Notes: generated from the sequence alone by a model not told the origin. A stretch of 64,000 nucleotides of DNA from Candidatus Saccharimonadota bacterium (GCA_017514045.1 JAFWLS010000013.1:38377-102376); one strand, 5' to 3'. Positions 34,742-43,511 are shown, counted from the stretch's first letter. Program-made: numbers and translations.

Positions 34742-37700
34742 ACAGAAAGAAGCTGTCGAATATATCGAAGGTCCGCTTCTTGTTTTGGCCGGTCCAGGTA
34801 CAGGCAAGACTCATTTGCTTAGCAACAGAGTGGAATATATTCTAAAGACTACCGACACCAATCCAGAAAATATTTTATGCCTTACCTTTACCGAAAGTGG
34901 TGCTGCAAATATGCGCACTCGCCTGCTATCGAGTGTTGGTAAAGCAGCACGCAATCTTGAAATACATACCTATCACGCCTTCGGCACAGATATACTTGCC
35001 AGATATCGAAACTACGCAACAAATTTCAATCGTAGCCTCGACGCCTCCATCGACGAAGTTACACAATTCAAAATTATTCGTGAAATACAAGAAAGCCTTA
35101 ATGCGAACGACGTCTTGCGCAGTGGCATTACCAAAGACATCGTCGATACCATCCAAAGCGCTAAATCAGCTCGCCTCACTGGTAAGGATCTACAGCTCAT
35201 CGCCGAGAAAAATCTAGAGTTTGCCGACCAACTTACCGACGAGATACAAGATATCTTCACCAATCTCGTTCCACGCATGAAATTCTTCGATGCGGTCGAA
35301 AGAGTATATAATCCGCTCTTGTCAGTTCTGGCTAGCCATACTGCCAAACGCAATATCGTAAAGACTATCGAACCTCTTGCGAATGTATTATATCTTGATC
35401 TCAAGAAAACGATTCTCGAAGAATCCGACAAAGAAAAACCCAGTATAGCTCCTCTTACCAAATGGAAAACAGCCAATTTTGAACTAGACGATGACGGCCG
35501 CTATCGCCTCAAGACCTACATTGCAAATCTCAAACTCAAATCTCTTGGCAATATCATGGAGCAATACGACGACAAACTCGCGCGCGAAGGTCTTTACGAC
35601 TTCGCGGACATGATCGAACAGGCTATCGAAGTGCTCAAAAACGACAAAGGTTTCCGTCTAACCTTAAGTGAACGTTTTCAGTATATATTACTAGACGAAT
35701 TCCAGGACACAAATCCATCCCAATTTGAGATCGTAAAGCTTCTCACCGACTACGAACAACCCAACGTCATGGCTGTAGGCGACGACGATCAGGCTATATT
35801 CGAGTTCCAGGGCGCAGAGGCATCAAATCTCCTCACATTCCAACAACACTACGGAGCAAAAGTAATTAACCTCGAAGAAAACTACCGCAGTAATCAGGAA
35901 ATCCTAGATTTGTCGCGTAAAATTGCCGATCAAATCGACGGCAGTTTCGTCAAAAACCCTACTATCGAAAAATCAACTGTTATTTCCAAGAATCTTCACG
36001 CCAACAAAGGTACCGGTGCGACCATCTCTAGACACGAATTCTTGACTAGTGATGGCGAATATGCCTTCGTCGCGTCCGAAATTGAACGACTTATACAGAG
36101 CGGCATACCGCAAAAAGAAATAGCCATCATCACTCCGAAACATAAATACATTGCGCCACTGCTACCTTTTCTCAAGGAATCTGGCAAGATTAATATTGCG
36201 TACGAAAAACGTGACAATCTTTTTGAAGATCCTCGCCTTTCCGAGATTCTCACTTTAGCGAAATTTATCTACGGACTCAGCCAAGGCAAAAATGTTTCCT
36301 CTCAGTTGTTAGAGATTATGAGCTTTGCTTTCTGGGGGATAGATCCATCTGAAGCAATCCGCTGTGTCTGGACCGCTCGGCACGATAAAAAAGCACCCAT
36401 TGACTACCTGGTAAAATCCGACTCCCCGCGGCTTCGCGATATTGGTGAGTTTATGGCTAAATGCGCCATGCTAAGTTTTGATACTCCACTCGAATTAATG
36501 CTAGATTACCTCGTAGGCACAGTCGCCGTAACGCTTCCTAGCGAATTCACCAACAACAAAGACCTGAAAACTGCCATGATTATGAAAAATCCAGAAGGAG
36601 AATTAATTTCAAAAGAAGGCGCATTGAAACGCGAGTTACGTGAATTCCGCAGTCCTTTTATCGAGTATTATGACCACGAACAAGGAGAATACGAAACGTT
36701 CGAGTTGTACGAAAACCTCGCGGTGCTCAGAGAGACTATTCTATCGCATACCCAGACCAAAAATCCGCGTCTAAGAGATCTGATCACGATGCTCGAAGAT
36801 TACGAAGCTGCCGATGCTACACTCACCAATACTTCTCCGTATCGCGACAGCGAAGACGCTATACAGATCGTCACCGCTCACAAGGCCAAAGGTCTGGAAT
36901 ACGAATACGTCTTTATGATTGCTACCGACAACATAAACTGGGGACGCGCCAAAGGCAATAACAACATGCTCGCCCTGCCTAAGAACATGATCCAGATTCG
37001 CCACACAGGTATCACCGACGACGAGCGTTTGCGTTTGCTCTTTGTGGCTATGACCCGCGCTAAAAGTCATCTTATTATGACCAATAGCCTGAAAGATTTC
37101 TCGGGCAAGAGTCCAGCACGTCTTGATTATCTCGAAGAATATATAGAAGATGGCACGGGAGACGTCATTTCGCCATTCATTGGTAAGGTCACTTTACACT
37201 ATGAAGACCTAACAGACCTGCGAAAAACAGTCGATCTCCGCAAAAGCTGGCGCTCCGCCTACACCAAGCTTTCCCCAGAGCTCAGGCCAATTCTCCTCGC
37301 CGAGATGGAAAATTATTTGCTTTCTCCTTCCGACCTCACCTCATTCATTGATATCAGTTATGGCGGACCGATGGAATTCTACAAAAACCGCGTCCTTAGA
37401 GCGCCCAATGAACCTGCTACAGGCAGTATGGTTTTTGGAACATTAATACACCAGGTCTTCGAAAAGGCTACAGTCTCCGCTGCCAATAACGAAGAGTTTA
37501 CGGACGAAGAAGCAATTGCGATGTACCGTAAGGCAGTCGAAGAAGTCGACATGCCTGACGTTGACACCAAATACATGCTCGAGCGTGGTGAAGTAAGCCT
37601 GAAGATTTCTCTAGAAACGTTCAAAAATATTTTGCGAGATCCTCACGCTCGCGCCGAAGTCAATCTTTATAGTGAACACCCAAGTATTGATGGCGTTCCT

Positions 37701-38132
37701 GTAATCGGTATTATCGATCACATGCATATCGACGAGGAAAAGAAAGAAATCGAAGTCTATGATTTTAAGACTGGCAAATACCACAAAGAGCGCTGGGGCT
37801 CTGTCAACACACTTTACAAATACGCACTCCAACTCGGAATGTATAAGCTCATGTTAGAAAATAGCCATACCTATAGTAAATACACCGTTACGCGCGGTCA
37901 TATCCTCTTTGTTACGCCGGACGAAGAAGGCAAAGTATATGACAAAACGCTCGATTTTGAAAAAGATTTGGACGAAGAAGAATTACGCTCCATCATTAAA
38001 GCCGTCTATAAACAGGCCACCACGCTTGCTTTCCTTGATGACGAAGAACTCCGCATAGAGCCCGATAAGAATAACGGGATGAAAGAAATCCGCGATTTTA
38101 TTCAGCTTTTGCTTGATAAAACAAACATTTAA
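34725..38132 (+). CDS. UvrD/AddA-like helicase fused to a RecB-type nuclease
   Basis: A protein of about 1135 residues. Helicase motifs in order: NAKQKEAVEY, GPGTGKTH (Walker A), ILLDEFQDTN, GDDDQAIFEFQGA, LEENYRSN, VTAHKAKGLEYE and LLFVAMTRAKSHL. The C-terminal 250 residues carry a PD-(D/E)xK nuclease: GIIDHMH, EVYDFKTGK and QLGMYKLML. This is the AddA or RecB arrangement, used to process double-strand breaks. No addB or recC partner lies next to it, so it may act alone or with a distant gene. Start at ATG 34725 inside the gpsA end. Confidence 0.9.
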   Translation: MSLNAKQKEAVEYIEGPLLVLAGPGTGKTHLLSNRVEYILKTTDTNPENILCLTFTESGAANMRTRLLSSVGKAARNLEIHTYHAFGTDILARYRNYATNFNRSLDASIDEVTQFKIIREIQESLNANDVLRSGITKDIVDTIQSAKSARLTGKDLQLIAEKNLEFADQLTDEIQDIFTNLVPRMKFFDAVERVYNPLLSVLASHTAKRNIVKTIEPLANVLYLDLKKTILEESDKEKPSIAPLTKWKTANFELDDDGRYRLKTYIANLKLKSLGNIMEQYDDKLAREGLYDFADMIEQAIEVLKNDKGFRLTLSERFQYILLDEFQDTNPSQFEIVKLLTDYEQPNVMAVGDDDQAIFEFQGAEASNLLTFQQHYGAKVINLEENYRSNQEILDLSRKIADQIDGSFVKNPTIEKSTVISKNLHANKGTGATISRHEFLTSDGEYAFVASEIERLIQSGIPQKEIAIITPKHKYIAPLLPFLKESGKINIAYEKRDNLFEDPRLSEILTLAKFIYGLSQGKNVSSQLLEIMSFAFWGIDPSEAIRCVWTARHDKKAPIDYLVKSDSPRLRDIGEFMAKCAMLSFDTPLELMLDYLVGTVAVTLPSEFTNNKDLKTAMIMKNPEGELISKEGALKRELREFRSPFIEYYDHEQGEYETFELYENLAVLRETILSHTQTKNPRLRDLITMLEDYEAADATLTNTSPYRDSEDAIQIVTAHKAKGLEYEYVFMIATDNINWGRAKGNNNMLALPKNMIQIRHTGITDDERLRLLFVAMTRAKSHLIMTNSLKDFSGKSPARLDYLEEYIEDGTGDVISPFIGKVTLHYEDLTDLRKTVDLRKSWRSAYTKLSPELRPILLAEMENYLLSPSDLTSFIDISYGGPMEFYKNRVLRAPNEPATGSMVFGTLIHQVFEKATVSAANNEEFTDEEAIAMYRKAVEEVDMPDVDTKYMLERGEVSLKISLETFKNILRDPHARAEVNLYSEHPSIDGVPVIGIIDHMHIDEEKKEIEVYDFKTGKYHKERWGSVNTLYKYALQLGMYKLMLENSHTYSKYTVTRGHILFVTPDEEGKVYDKTLDFEKDLDEEELRSIIKAVYKQATTLAFLDDEELRIEPDKNNGMKEIRDFIQLLLDKTNI

Positions 38133-38141
38133 TGCTATAAT
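38113..38141 (+). promoter_or_regulatory. promoter of the 58-residue ORF
   Basis: TTGATA (38113-38118), 17-base spacer, TATAAT (38136-38141) with TGC before it. It overlaps the helicase stop codon. Confidence 0.7.
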
Positions 38142-38173
38142 CCCGAAGACATTTTTAGAGAGGGGGTGAAAAT

Positions 38174-38350
38174 GTGGGATTATTCGAAAACCTGTTCGGG
38201 ACTAACCCGCAGTATACAGTAAAAGATAACAAAACAGGTAAAGAAACCCAGGTTCGGGACGCCAAAGATCTAGAAAAACTTGCCGCAAGCGAGCAAGGCA
38301 AAAATCCCGACAAACCTGTAGATCTCTTCCAGAGAATCTTTTCCAGATAA
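38174..38350 (+). CDS. 58-residue unrecognised protein
   Basis: A short frame starting with GTG after a strong AGAGGGGGTG site, with its own promoter and terminator. The product begins MGLFENLFGTNPQYTV and ends DLFQRIFSR; it is hydrophilic and Lys/Asp-rich with amphipathic helices at each end. I do not recognise it. Signals on both sides make it more credible than its length alone would. Confidence 0.65.
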   Translation: MGLFENLFGTNPQYTVKDNKTGKETQVRDAKDLEKLAASEQGKNPDKPVDLFQRIFSR

Positions 38351-38365
38351 TCCAGCACCTTACTT

Positions 38366-38387
38366 GAGCGCCATTGGCGCTCTTTTT
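38366..38387 (+). terminator. terminator after the 58-residue ORF
   Basis: GAGCGCCA and TGGCGCTC arms (38366-38382) with a five-T run. Confidence 0.85.
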
Positions 38388-38399
38388 CATTACATAATA

Positions 38400-38408
38400 T
38401 GTTATAAT
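38400..38408 (+). promoter_or_regulatory. leaderless extended -10 of dus
   Basis: TGT-TATAAT followed by nine bases and ATG 38418. Confidence 0.6.
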
Positions 38409-38417
38409 ATATAATAT

Positions 38418-39380
38418 ATGTCAAATATTTGGGATAAACTAAGCCAGAATGGAATTATTAGTTGTCTTGCGCCAATGGAAGGTGTGACGGATATCTGTTT
38501 CCGTCAGGTCATAGCCAAGGCCGGACGACCTGATTTATTTTTCACTGAATTCACTAATGTTTCGTCTTACGCTTCCGAAAAAGGTCGCCAGAATGCTCTT
38601 GAGCGTCTCAAGATCGCCTCGTCTGACTCTCCCATCATTGCCCAAATCTGGGGCAAAAACCCAGAACATTTCGCCGAAATCACCTCCGCACTTAAAGATC
38701 TTGGCTTTTCTGGCGTTGATCTAAACTTTGGTTGTCCTGACAAACACGTCAATCGAGCCGGAGGCGGAGCAGCCATGATTCGCACTCCCGAGCTAGCAGT
38801 TGAATGTTTTAGAAATGCCGTTAAAAATTCGAACGGCCTGCCCGTCTCAATTAAGACGCGTCTTGGTTTTACCTATATCGATGAATATGATAATTGGCTC
38901 TCTACTTTGCTTCGTGAACACCCGGCGGCTCTCACGGTACATCTACGCACACGCAAAGAAATGTCCAAAGTTCCGGCTCACTACGAGCTGATCCCCAAGA
39001 TTATACAACTCAAAAACGAGCTAAGCCCCGAGACCAAGCTCATAATAAACGGTGATATCCTCGATTCCGCCCAGGGCGAAGAACTTGTTCGAACCAATCC
39101 TGGCATAGATGGGTACATGATTGGCCGCGGCGTCTTCCAAAATCCATACTGCTTTACTGCCCATAAGCCCACGAAGGAAGAGCTACTTAGGCTCCTAAAT
39201 CTCCATCTCGACTTATTCGATCTAGAAGACAAAAGAAAGCCGAGTTTTGAGCCACTCAAACACTATTTCAAGATCTACGTCAAAGATTTTCCTGGAGCCT
39301 CAGAATTACGACAGCGCCTCATGGACTGCCACACTACACAAGAAGCGCGCCAGGTACTCGAGCGCAATCAAACTGTTTGA
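38418..39380 (+). CDS. dus: tRNA-dihydrouridine synthase
   Basis: A 320-residue FMN enzyme reducing uridines in tRNA. LAPMEGVTDICFRQ opens the TIM barrel, GVDLNFGCPDKHVNR holds the catalytic cysteine, SIKTRLGF is the FMN region, and INGDILD and GYMIGRGVFQNP bind the FMN phosphate. A helical RNA-binding domain ends the protein. A single leaderless gene. Confidence 0.94.
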   Translation: MSNIWDKLSQNGIISCLAPMEGVTDICFRQVIAKAGRPDLFFTEFTNVSSYASEKGRQNALERLKIASSDSPIIAQIWGKNPEHFAEITSALKDLGFSGVDLNFGCPDKHVNRAGGGAAMIRTPELAVECFRNAVKNSNGLPVSIKTRLGFTYIDEYDNWLSTLLREHPAALTVHLRTRKEMSKVPAHYELIPKIIQLKNELSPETKLIINGDILDSAQGEELVRTNPGIDGYMIGRGVFQNPYCFTAHKPTKEELLRLLNLHLDLFDLEDKRKPSFEPLKHYFKIYVKDFPGASELRQRLMDCHTTQEARQVLERNQTV

Positions 39381-39405
39381 CTTGTAATTGATTCAATGTT
39401 ATAAT
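39377..39405 (+). promoter_or_regulatory. near-consensus promoter of the 230-residue orphan
   Basis: TTGACT (39377-39382), 17-base spacer, TGT-TATAAT (39400-39405). Among the strongest promoters in the window; leader of about 46 bases. Confidence 0.8.
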
Positions 39406-39457
39406 AAATGAAGTAGGCGCCCTGCACCTCGAATTTTTACATTTTGGAGGGAATAAC

Positions 39458-40150
39458 ATGGCAGAAGTTTCAATTAAAAAGATTCAAGAGGCCTTGAACA
39501 AAAACGACATCAAGTCGGTAACTAGAATCCTAGACGATTTTAGGATACGTCCATACCCTCAGATGAATGGGTCGAAAACAGCACACCAACTTGCGAGGGA
39601 AATGTTGATTGATGCCTCGGCTGCAAGATACAATCAGCAGCTTAAGGATGAAATGGTAGATCTGTTGATCGTCAGGTTAGCTCCACTCGCCAATCTCTAT
39701 GGCTTCTTGCATGGTTTTCTCAGATACTGCACGGACCATGATAAGCCATCAGTCGCGGAAATTCCGAAAGTAATCCTCGAGGCCATCGATAATAACGACG
39801 AGGAGCTCTATGCGGAAGCCCAGGACGAAATCTATAATCTGACCAGGGACAAATTATCGACATTGTTCGACTATGCTGTTCTGAAAGATGGGATCACCAG
39901 ATTCGCCAACAGAATATTTATCCGAGCGGCTGTATACAGCGGGATCATCCCAATCTACCTGAGTCTCTTACTGTTTTCGACGACCATCGAAGAGAAAACA
40001 ATGTCCGTTGAAGTCACAGCAATACCGTTCCCGCTTGGACTCCTTGGTTTTCTTCAGGCAATCACAGGCGATGAAAGCGACAAAGAGGATGAGGAATCTG
40101 ATATTCCAACGCCCGAAGAAAACGGCGAAAACAACCCCAACGTCCAATAA
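39458..40150 (+). CDS. unrecognised 230-residue protein with a hydrophobic segment
   Basis: Not recognised. The first 150 residues look helical (SIKKIQEALNKNDIKSVTRIL and similar), followed by a hydrophobic stretch (AAVYSGIIPIYLSLLLF and PFPLGLLGFLQAI) and an acidic tail. The ribosome binding site TTTGGAGGG is strong. Nine of its eleven arginines use AGA or AGG, unlike the ribosomal and division genes nearby, which favour CGC and CGT. This, the strong promoter and the terminator suggest a recently acquired or highly regulated gene. Confidence 0.65.
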   Translation: MAEVSIKKIQEALNKNDIKSVTRILDDFRIRPYPQMNGSKTAHQLAREMLIDASAARYNQQLKDEMVDLLIVRLAPLANLYGFLHGFLRYCTDHDKPSVAEIPKVILEAIDNNDEELYAEAQDEIYNLTRDKLSTLFDYAVLKDGITRFANRIFIRAAVYSGIIPIYLSLLLFSTTIEEKTMSVEVTAIPFPLGLLGFLQAITGDESDKEDEESDIPTPEENGENNPNVQ

Positions 40151-40162
40151 TCTCTCCACACC

Positions 40163-40186
40163 AGCTCCCCATACGGGGAGCTTTTT
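40163..40186 (+). terminator. terminator of the 230-residue orphan
   Basis: AGCTCCCC, loop ATAC, GGGGAGCT, T run. Confidence 0.9.
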
Positions 40187-40234
40187 CAAACTAAATTTAT
40201 AGCGGAACAGCGGTAATGCGCTCCAAAAATCCAT

Positions 40235-40257
40235 CAAAAAATCTCCCGAAGGAGATT
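40235..40257 (-). terminator. terminator of rplJ-rplL
   Basis: On the minus strand AATCTCC, a TTCG tetraloop, GGAGATT and a T run. Confidence 0.85.
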
Positions 40258-40297
40258 CTTTGAACAAATTCGTGAACAAGTTAATAAAGTGATTTGA

Positions 40298-40678
40298 CTA
40301 GGCGAGTTCGACAGTAGCACCAGCTTCTTCAAGAGTTTTCTTGAGAGCTTCAGCTTCGTCTTTCTTGACTTTCTCTTTGACGGTAGCAGGAGCACCATCA
40401 ACGATAGCCTTGGCTTCGCCAAGACCGAGGCCAGTAGCCTCTTTAACAGCCTTGATAACGGCAATCTTCTGAGCGCCAGCGTCTTTAAGAACGACGTCAA
40501 ACTCAGTTTTGCCTTCATCGGCAGCAGCTCCACCTTCAGCAGGTGCAGCGGCAACGGCAACAGCGGCAGCAGCCGGCTCGATGCCATATTCATCTTTAAG
40601 GGTATTTTTGAGTTCATTGACTTCAAGAACAGTCAAATTGACGAGTTCTTCAGCCAATTTCTTAATATCAGCAGCCAT
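40298..40678 (-). CDS. rplL: 50S ribosomal protein L7/L12
   Basis: A 126-residue stalk protein. N-terminal dimer domain ([21 protein letters not shown]), an Ala-rich hinge ([17 protein letters not shown]) and the C-terminal factor-binding domain [41 protein letters not shown] precedes the start. It follows rplJ by 46 bases, as in most bacteria. The other frames over this gene are shadows caused by its biased composition. Confidence 0.97.
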   Translation of the reverse strand: MAADIKKLAEELVNLTVLEVNELKNTLKDEYGIEPAAAAVAVAAAPAEGGAAADEGKTEFDVVLKDAGAQKIAVIKAVKEATGLGLGEAKAIVDGAPATVKEKVKKDEAEALKKTLEEAGATVELA

Positions 40679-40724
40679 TTATGACTCCTTTCAAATTAAT
40701 AGTTAATAACAGTCACTTATTTGA

Positions 40725-41246
40725 CTATTTAGCGTGGTTTTCCAAGCCAGAAATGGTACCGGATAGTCCACCAGCAGTGGCGGAGATAGTATCGTTGACC
40801 GGAGAAAGAAGAGTTGCGACCACTTGCGCAATCATCTCGTTCTTCGTCGGCATCTGAGCCAGCGTCTTCACTTCGTCAGCAGAAAGGGCGGCGCCAAGAT
40901 TAGAAAAGCCACCAGCAAGCTCGAGAGCTTCATGGCTTTTCGCAAAGTTAGCGAGCACTTTTGCAGGCATAATTTCGTCGGAATCAGAAATCGCATAGAG
41001 AAGTTGACCGGTTAGACCAGTCGTATCTGTGTCTTTATAGACACCGATCTCATTCATCGCAACTTTTACCAAACGATTCTTTACGACTTTGATTTTTACT
41101 CCGTTTTCACGGGCTTGTGCGCGAAGCTCTTGGAGCTCTGCAACAGTCAAGCCTTGATAACGAGCAAAAACAGTCGCTTGAGCATCGTTTAGAAGTGCAG
41201 TCAAATCAGCAACTAAAGTGGATTTTTTATCTTTAGAGATAGCCAT
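40725..41246 (-). CDS. rplJ: 50S ribosomal protein L10
   Basis: A 173-residue protein that anchors L7/L12 to the ribosome. VADLTALLNDAQATVFARYQGLTVAELQELR and KVVKNRLVKVAM are the conserved N-terminal part; the C-terminal helix holds L12 dimers. It is transcribed from a promoter overlapping that of rlmH and is preceded by an L10-type leader, so L10/L12 binding probably represses its own synthesis. Confidence 0.96.
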   Translation of the reverse strand: MAISKDKKSTLVADLTALLNDAQATVFARYQGLTVAELQELRAQARENGVKIKVVKNRLVKVAMNEIGVYKDTDTTGLTGQLLYAISDSDEIMPAKVLANFAKSHEALELAGGFSNLGAALSADEVKTLAQMPTKNEMIAQVVATLLSPVNDTISATAGGLSGTISGLENHAK

Positions 41247-41360
41247 TTAGTTTCCTTTTCGATTAAGTTCACGAATTGTTAGTGAACGTCACCAAATCTA
41301 AAAGAAGAGATTCCTCGGCGACATGATTAAGGATAACTCCCGTCGCTGTCTTTGGTAACT
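41247..41360 (-). ncRNA. L10 ribosomal protein leader
   Basis: On the minus strand a closing stem ACCAAA (41356-41351) with TTTGGT (41296-41291) encloses AAAGACAGCGAC...GTCGCCGAGG, the pattern known for L10 leaders, where GAAGACAG and CCGAGG flank a stem. A second hairpin GTTCAC (41287-41282) with GTGAAC (41272-41267) follows. Binding of L10 with L12 would repress rplJ-rplL. Confidence 0.75.
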
Positions 41361-41389
41361 TGCAACATTATACCAAATAATGTTAAAAT
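41360..41389 (+). promoter_or_regulatory. leaderless promoter of rlmH
   Basis: TTGCAA (41360-41365), 18-base spacer, TGT-TAAAAT (41384-41389), then seven bases to ATG 41397. Confidence 0.55.
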
Positions 41390-41395
41390 TGTAAA
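41367..41395 (-). promoter_or_regulatory. promoter of rplJ-rplL
   Basis: Minus-strand TTTACA (41395-41390), 17-base spacer, TATAAT (41372-41367). It overlaps the divergent rlmH promoter almost completely. Confidence 0.75.
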
Positions 41396-41396
41396 T

Positions 41397-41828
41397 ATGA
41401 TACACATTCTCGCAGGGGGCAAAAAACAAAAAGGTGAATACTATTGGTTAATTGAAGACTATCAGAAGAAATGTCGTGCCCCATACGACTTCGATTTCAC
41501 GTTCTACGAGGAGGATAAGCTAGCCAAGCTTCTAGAGAAATGGCCATTCCCAGAAGACGCTTTCGTGATTGTCGCTGATGAGCGTGGCGAAGAGCTCTAT
41601 TCTCCAGGATTCGCCAAATTACTTCAAGATGAATTTACCGCTTCACGCAAGGTATATATTGTTATCGGAGGACCATTCGGCGTATCGAGTGAAGCACGCG
41701 AGCGCGCTAATTTCGTCTGGAGTTTCAGCAAGCTAGTCTTTCCACACATGATTGCAAGACTTATCGTTTCCGAACAAATCTACAGAGCTAACGAAATCGC
41801 CCGCGGATCAGGCTACCATCACGCATAG
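41397..41828 (+). CDS. rlmH: 23S rRNA pseudouridine-1915 N3-methyltransferase
   Basis: A 143-residue SPOUT methyltransferase. IVIGGPFGVSSEARERA is the SAM-knot region and FPHMIARLIVSEQIYRANEIARGSGYHH the conserved end. It modifies helix 69 of 23S rRNA. I start at 41397, where the protein matches the family start MxxxILAxGK; the open frame from 41352 runs through the promoter. Confidence 0.95.
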   Translation: MIHILAGGKKQKGEYYWLIEDYQKKCRAPYDFDFTFYEEDKLAKLLEKWPFPEDAFVIVADERGEELYSPGFAKLLQDEFTASRKVYIVIGGPFGVSSEARERANFVWSFSKLVFPHMIARLIVSEQIYRANEIARGSGYHHA

Positions 41829-41839
41829 AAAGGACGAAT

Positions 41840-42793
41840 ATGTTTATTTTGGGATCAACGATAGCAATACCGAATATTGAAATAATAAATCTACCGATGA
41901 ATCCATATGGATGGACAGCAATCGCAATAACAGCTCTATCTATTATAATGTCCGCCATTTATGTAATCTGGATGCACTGCAGATTCAAGAAATTAGGATA
42001 TTACGAGTCAAATCACGAAACGCCTATTGAATTCAAGCCGCTAGATAATATCTCTCTGGAAGAATATATCTGCCTACTTCCTAAGACACCAAAAACAGCG
42101 GCTCAGGCCATGCTTGTAGAACTAGACCGCCAAGGTAAAATCGAAATTACAGGTTCCAAATTTAAGCGTAAACTCGTGAATTTGTCCGAAAAAGAAGCAG
42201 AGTTCCTTGATGTTTTAGAGAATCAAGGAGACGCAGCGCGCAAATTTCTTTTCAGCGAAAACGGGATTAGTCTTATTAACTCAGCGGATCAGCTCAAAAA
42301 TAATCAAAGCACCTACAAGCAGTTGCTTGAAAAAGGATTGATAAGAGATAGTTCAAATAAAATCTATATACTTAACCCAATTGCGTTTATCGTCACTATA
42401 TTTTTTATCGCCATAATAGTGTTCTATGTCTTTGGCAAGGGGAAAATACCGGTCACAAATGAAGGAACAGACAGTCAGGTCATCTGGCTCATAATCTCAC
42501 TATTTCTCGTTACACCACTTTGCATAGCATTCTTCTACTGGCAAAGAAAGCGTTACGCAACACTAGCAAAGTACACGCCTGAGGGAATAGCAGTTCTTGA
42601 TTACTATTCCGGGCTCAAAAGCTATATCAAACACGTAGAAAAAAGCAGATTAGAATATTTTCAAGACAAGCATAAATCAGAGTTTTTAAAGCTCACGCCT
42701 TATTTGATACTGTTTGGAATGGAAAAAACATGGACAAAGAGGCTCAACCGATACGAACGAACCTGGGCCAACGCCAAACATAACCATTTTTAA
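41840..42793 (+). CDS. DUF2207-like membrane protein
   Basis: A 317-residue protein with a first membrane helix (AIAITALSIIMSAIYVIW), a cytoplasmic winged-helix-like part (AAQAMLVELDRQGKIEI; FLDVLENQG), two more helices (FIVTIFFIAIIVFYVF and VIWLIISLFLVTPLCIAFFYW), and a final part with GLKSYI and LTPYLILFGMEKTW. The end resembles DUF2207 proteins, whose large extracellular domain is missing here. AGAAAGGAC precedes the start, 12 bases after rlmH. Function is unknown. Confidence 0.65.
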   Translation: MFILGSTIAIPNIEIINLPMNPYGWTAIAITALSIIMSAIYVIWMHCRFKKLGYYESNHETPIEFKPLDNISLEEYICLLPKTPKTAAQAMLVELDRQGKIEITGSKFKRKLVNLSEKEAEFLDVLENQGDAARKFLFSENGISLINSADQLKNNQSTYKQLLEKGLIRDSSNKIYILNPIAFIVTIFFIAIIVFYVFGKGKIPVTNEGTDSQVIWLIISLFLVTPLCIAFFYWQRKRYATLAKYTPEGIAVLDYYSGLKSYIKHVEKSRLEYFQDKHKSEFLKLTPYLILFGMEKTWTKRLNRYERTWANAKHNHF

Positions 42794-42807
42794 AGAAGCA
42801 GAAGCGA

Positions 42808-42853
42808 CCAATTTTATTTTTTACAACATTTTCGCATTTATATCTTAAAATTG
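42808..42853 (+). repeat. inverted repeat in the gap after the DUF2207-like gene
   Basis: ACCAATTTTA and TAAAATTGGT arms separated by an AT-rich stretch. It may be a weak terminator or cruciform. Confidence 0.35.
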
Positions 42854-42869
42854 GTGGAAAACTTGCCGC

Positions 42870-42896
42870 TTGACATATGCTTTCACGTGGTATAAC
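42870..42896 (+). promoter_or_regulatory. promoter of the conserved unknown at 42939
   Basis: TTGACA (42870-42875), a short 15-base spacer, TGG-TATAAC. The extended -10 may compensate for the short spacing. Confidence 0.55.
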
Positions 42897-42938
42897 ATAA
42901 CTATAGTACTATATCAAAAATAGACAGGATGCGAGGTG

Positions 42939-43457
42939 ATGTCTGAACTACCAGAAAAACAAATAAAACGACTACGCAGTCTCATCCAAGACGCTGAGAC
43001 AAATTTGGCAGCCGCAAAAGAACTATTAAATTCCGTCCTCGGTGACGGTGACGTTATTACTGCACCACGCTCTACTGTTGTTACCGCCCCTGATGGCAAA
43101 GTTATCGAAGGCGTCTTCGATGGTCAGATTATGATTGGCCCAGATGGCAAGAATTATCCAGTTCCAGCCAACTATGCTTCAAAATCCAAGCTTGTCGAAG
43201 GCGATCTTATGAAGCTCACTATCACTCCAGACGGTCGTTTCCTATATAAGCAAATCGGACCAGTCGAACGCAAGACCGTTATCGGCACGCTTACGCACCA
43301 TGATGACAAATATTTCGTAGAAGTTGCTGGGCGCGAATACGAAATCCTATACGCTTCCGTCACCTACTTCCATTTACAGGAAGGCTCACAAGTTTCTGTC
43401 GTCATTCCAGCGAAGAACGACGACGCACAATGGGCGGCAGTCGAAGCAGCTCTCTAA
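42939..43457 (+). CDS. unknown protein with a coiled-coil start and beta-rich domains
   Basis: A protein of about 172 residues. A helical start (QIKRLRSLIQDAETNLAAAKELL) is followed by two beta-rich segments: a PDGKVIEGVFDGQIMIGPDGK block with NYPVPANYASKSKLVEGDLMKLTI, and ERKTVIGTLTHHDDKYFVEV. These look like small OB or barrel-type domains. No catalytic motif is seen. A nucleic-acid or ribosome-linked role would be a guess. ATG 42939 is preceded by GAGGTG; a GTG three bases earlier is also possible. Confidence 0.65.
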   Translation: MSELPEKQIKRLRSLIQDAETNLAAAKELLNSVLGDGDVITAPRSTVVTAPDGKVIEGVFDGQIMIGPDGKNYPVPANYASKSKLVEGDLMKLTITPDGRFLYKQIGPVERKTVIGTLTHHDDKYFVEVAGREYEILYASVTYFHLQEGSQVSVVIPAKNDDAQWAAVEAAL

Positions 43458-43469
43458 AAGATCTCTAAA

Positions 43470-43494
43470 ATCCGGCCTCAAAAGCCGGATTTTT
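43470..43494 (+). terminator. terminator before dnaX
   Basis: ATCCGGC (43470-43476), seven-base loop, GCCGGAT (43484-43490), T run. Confidence 0.85.
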
Positions 43495-43498
43495 CGTA

Positions 43499-43504
43499 TA
43501 TAAT
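43499..43504 (+). promoter_or_regulatory. leaderless -10 box of dnaX
   Basis: TATAAT right after the terminator T run, seven bases before ATG 43512. Confidence 0.6.
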
Positions 43505-43511
43505 ATATTAT

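Noticed and set aside
40234..40626. 130-residue minus-strand frame over rplL
   Set aside because: It is a shifted frame of rplL; its Leu/Lys-rich content reflects the biased L7/L12 codons.
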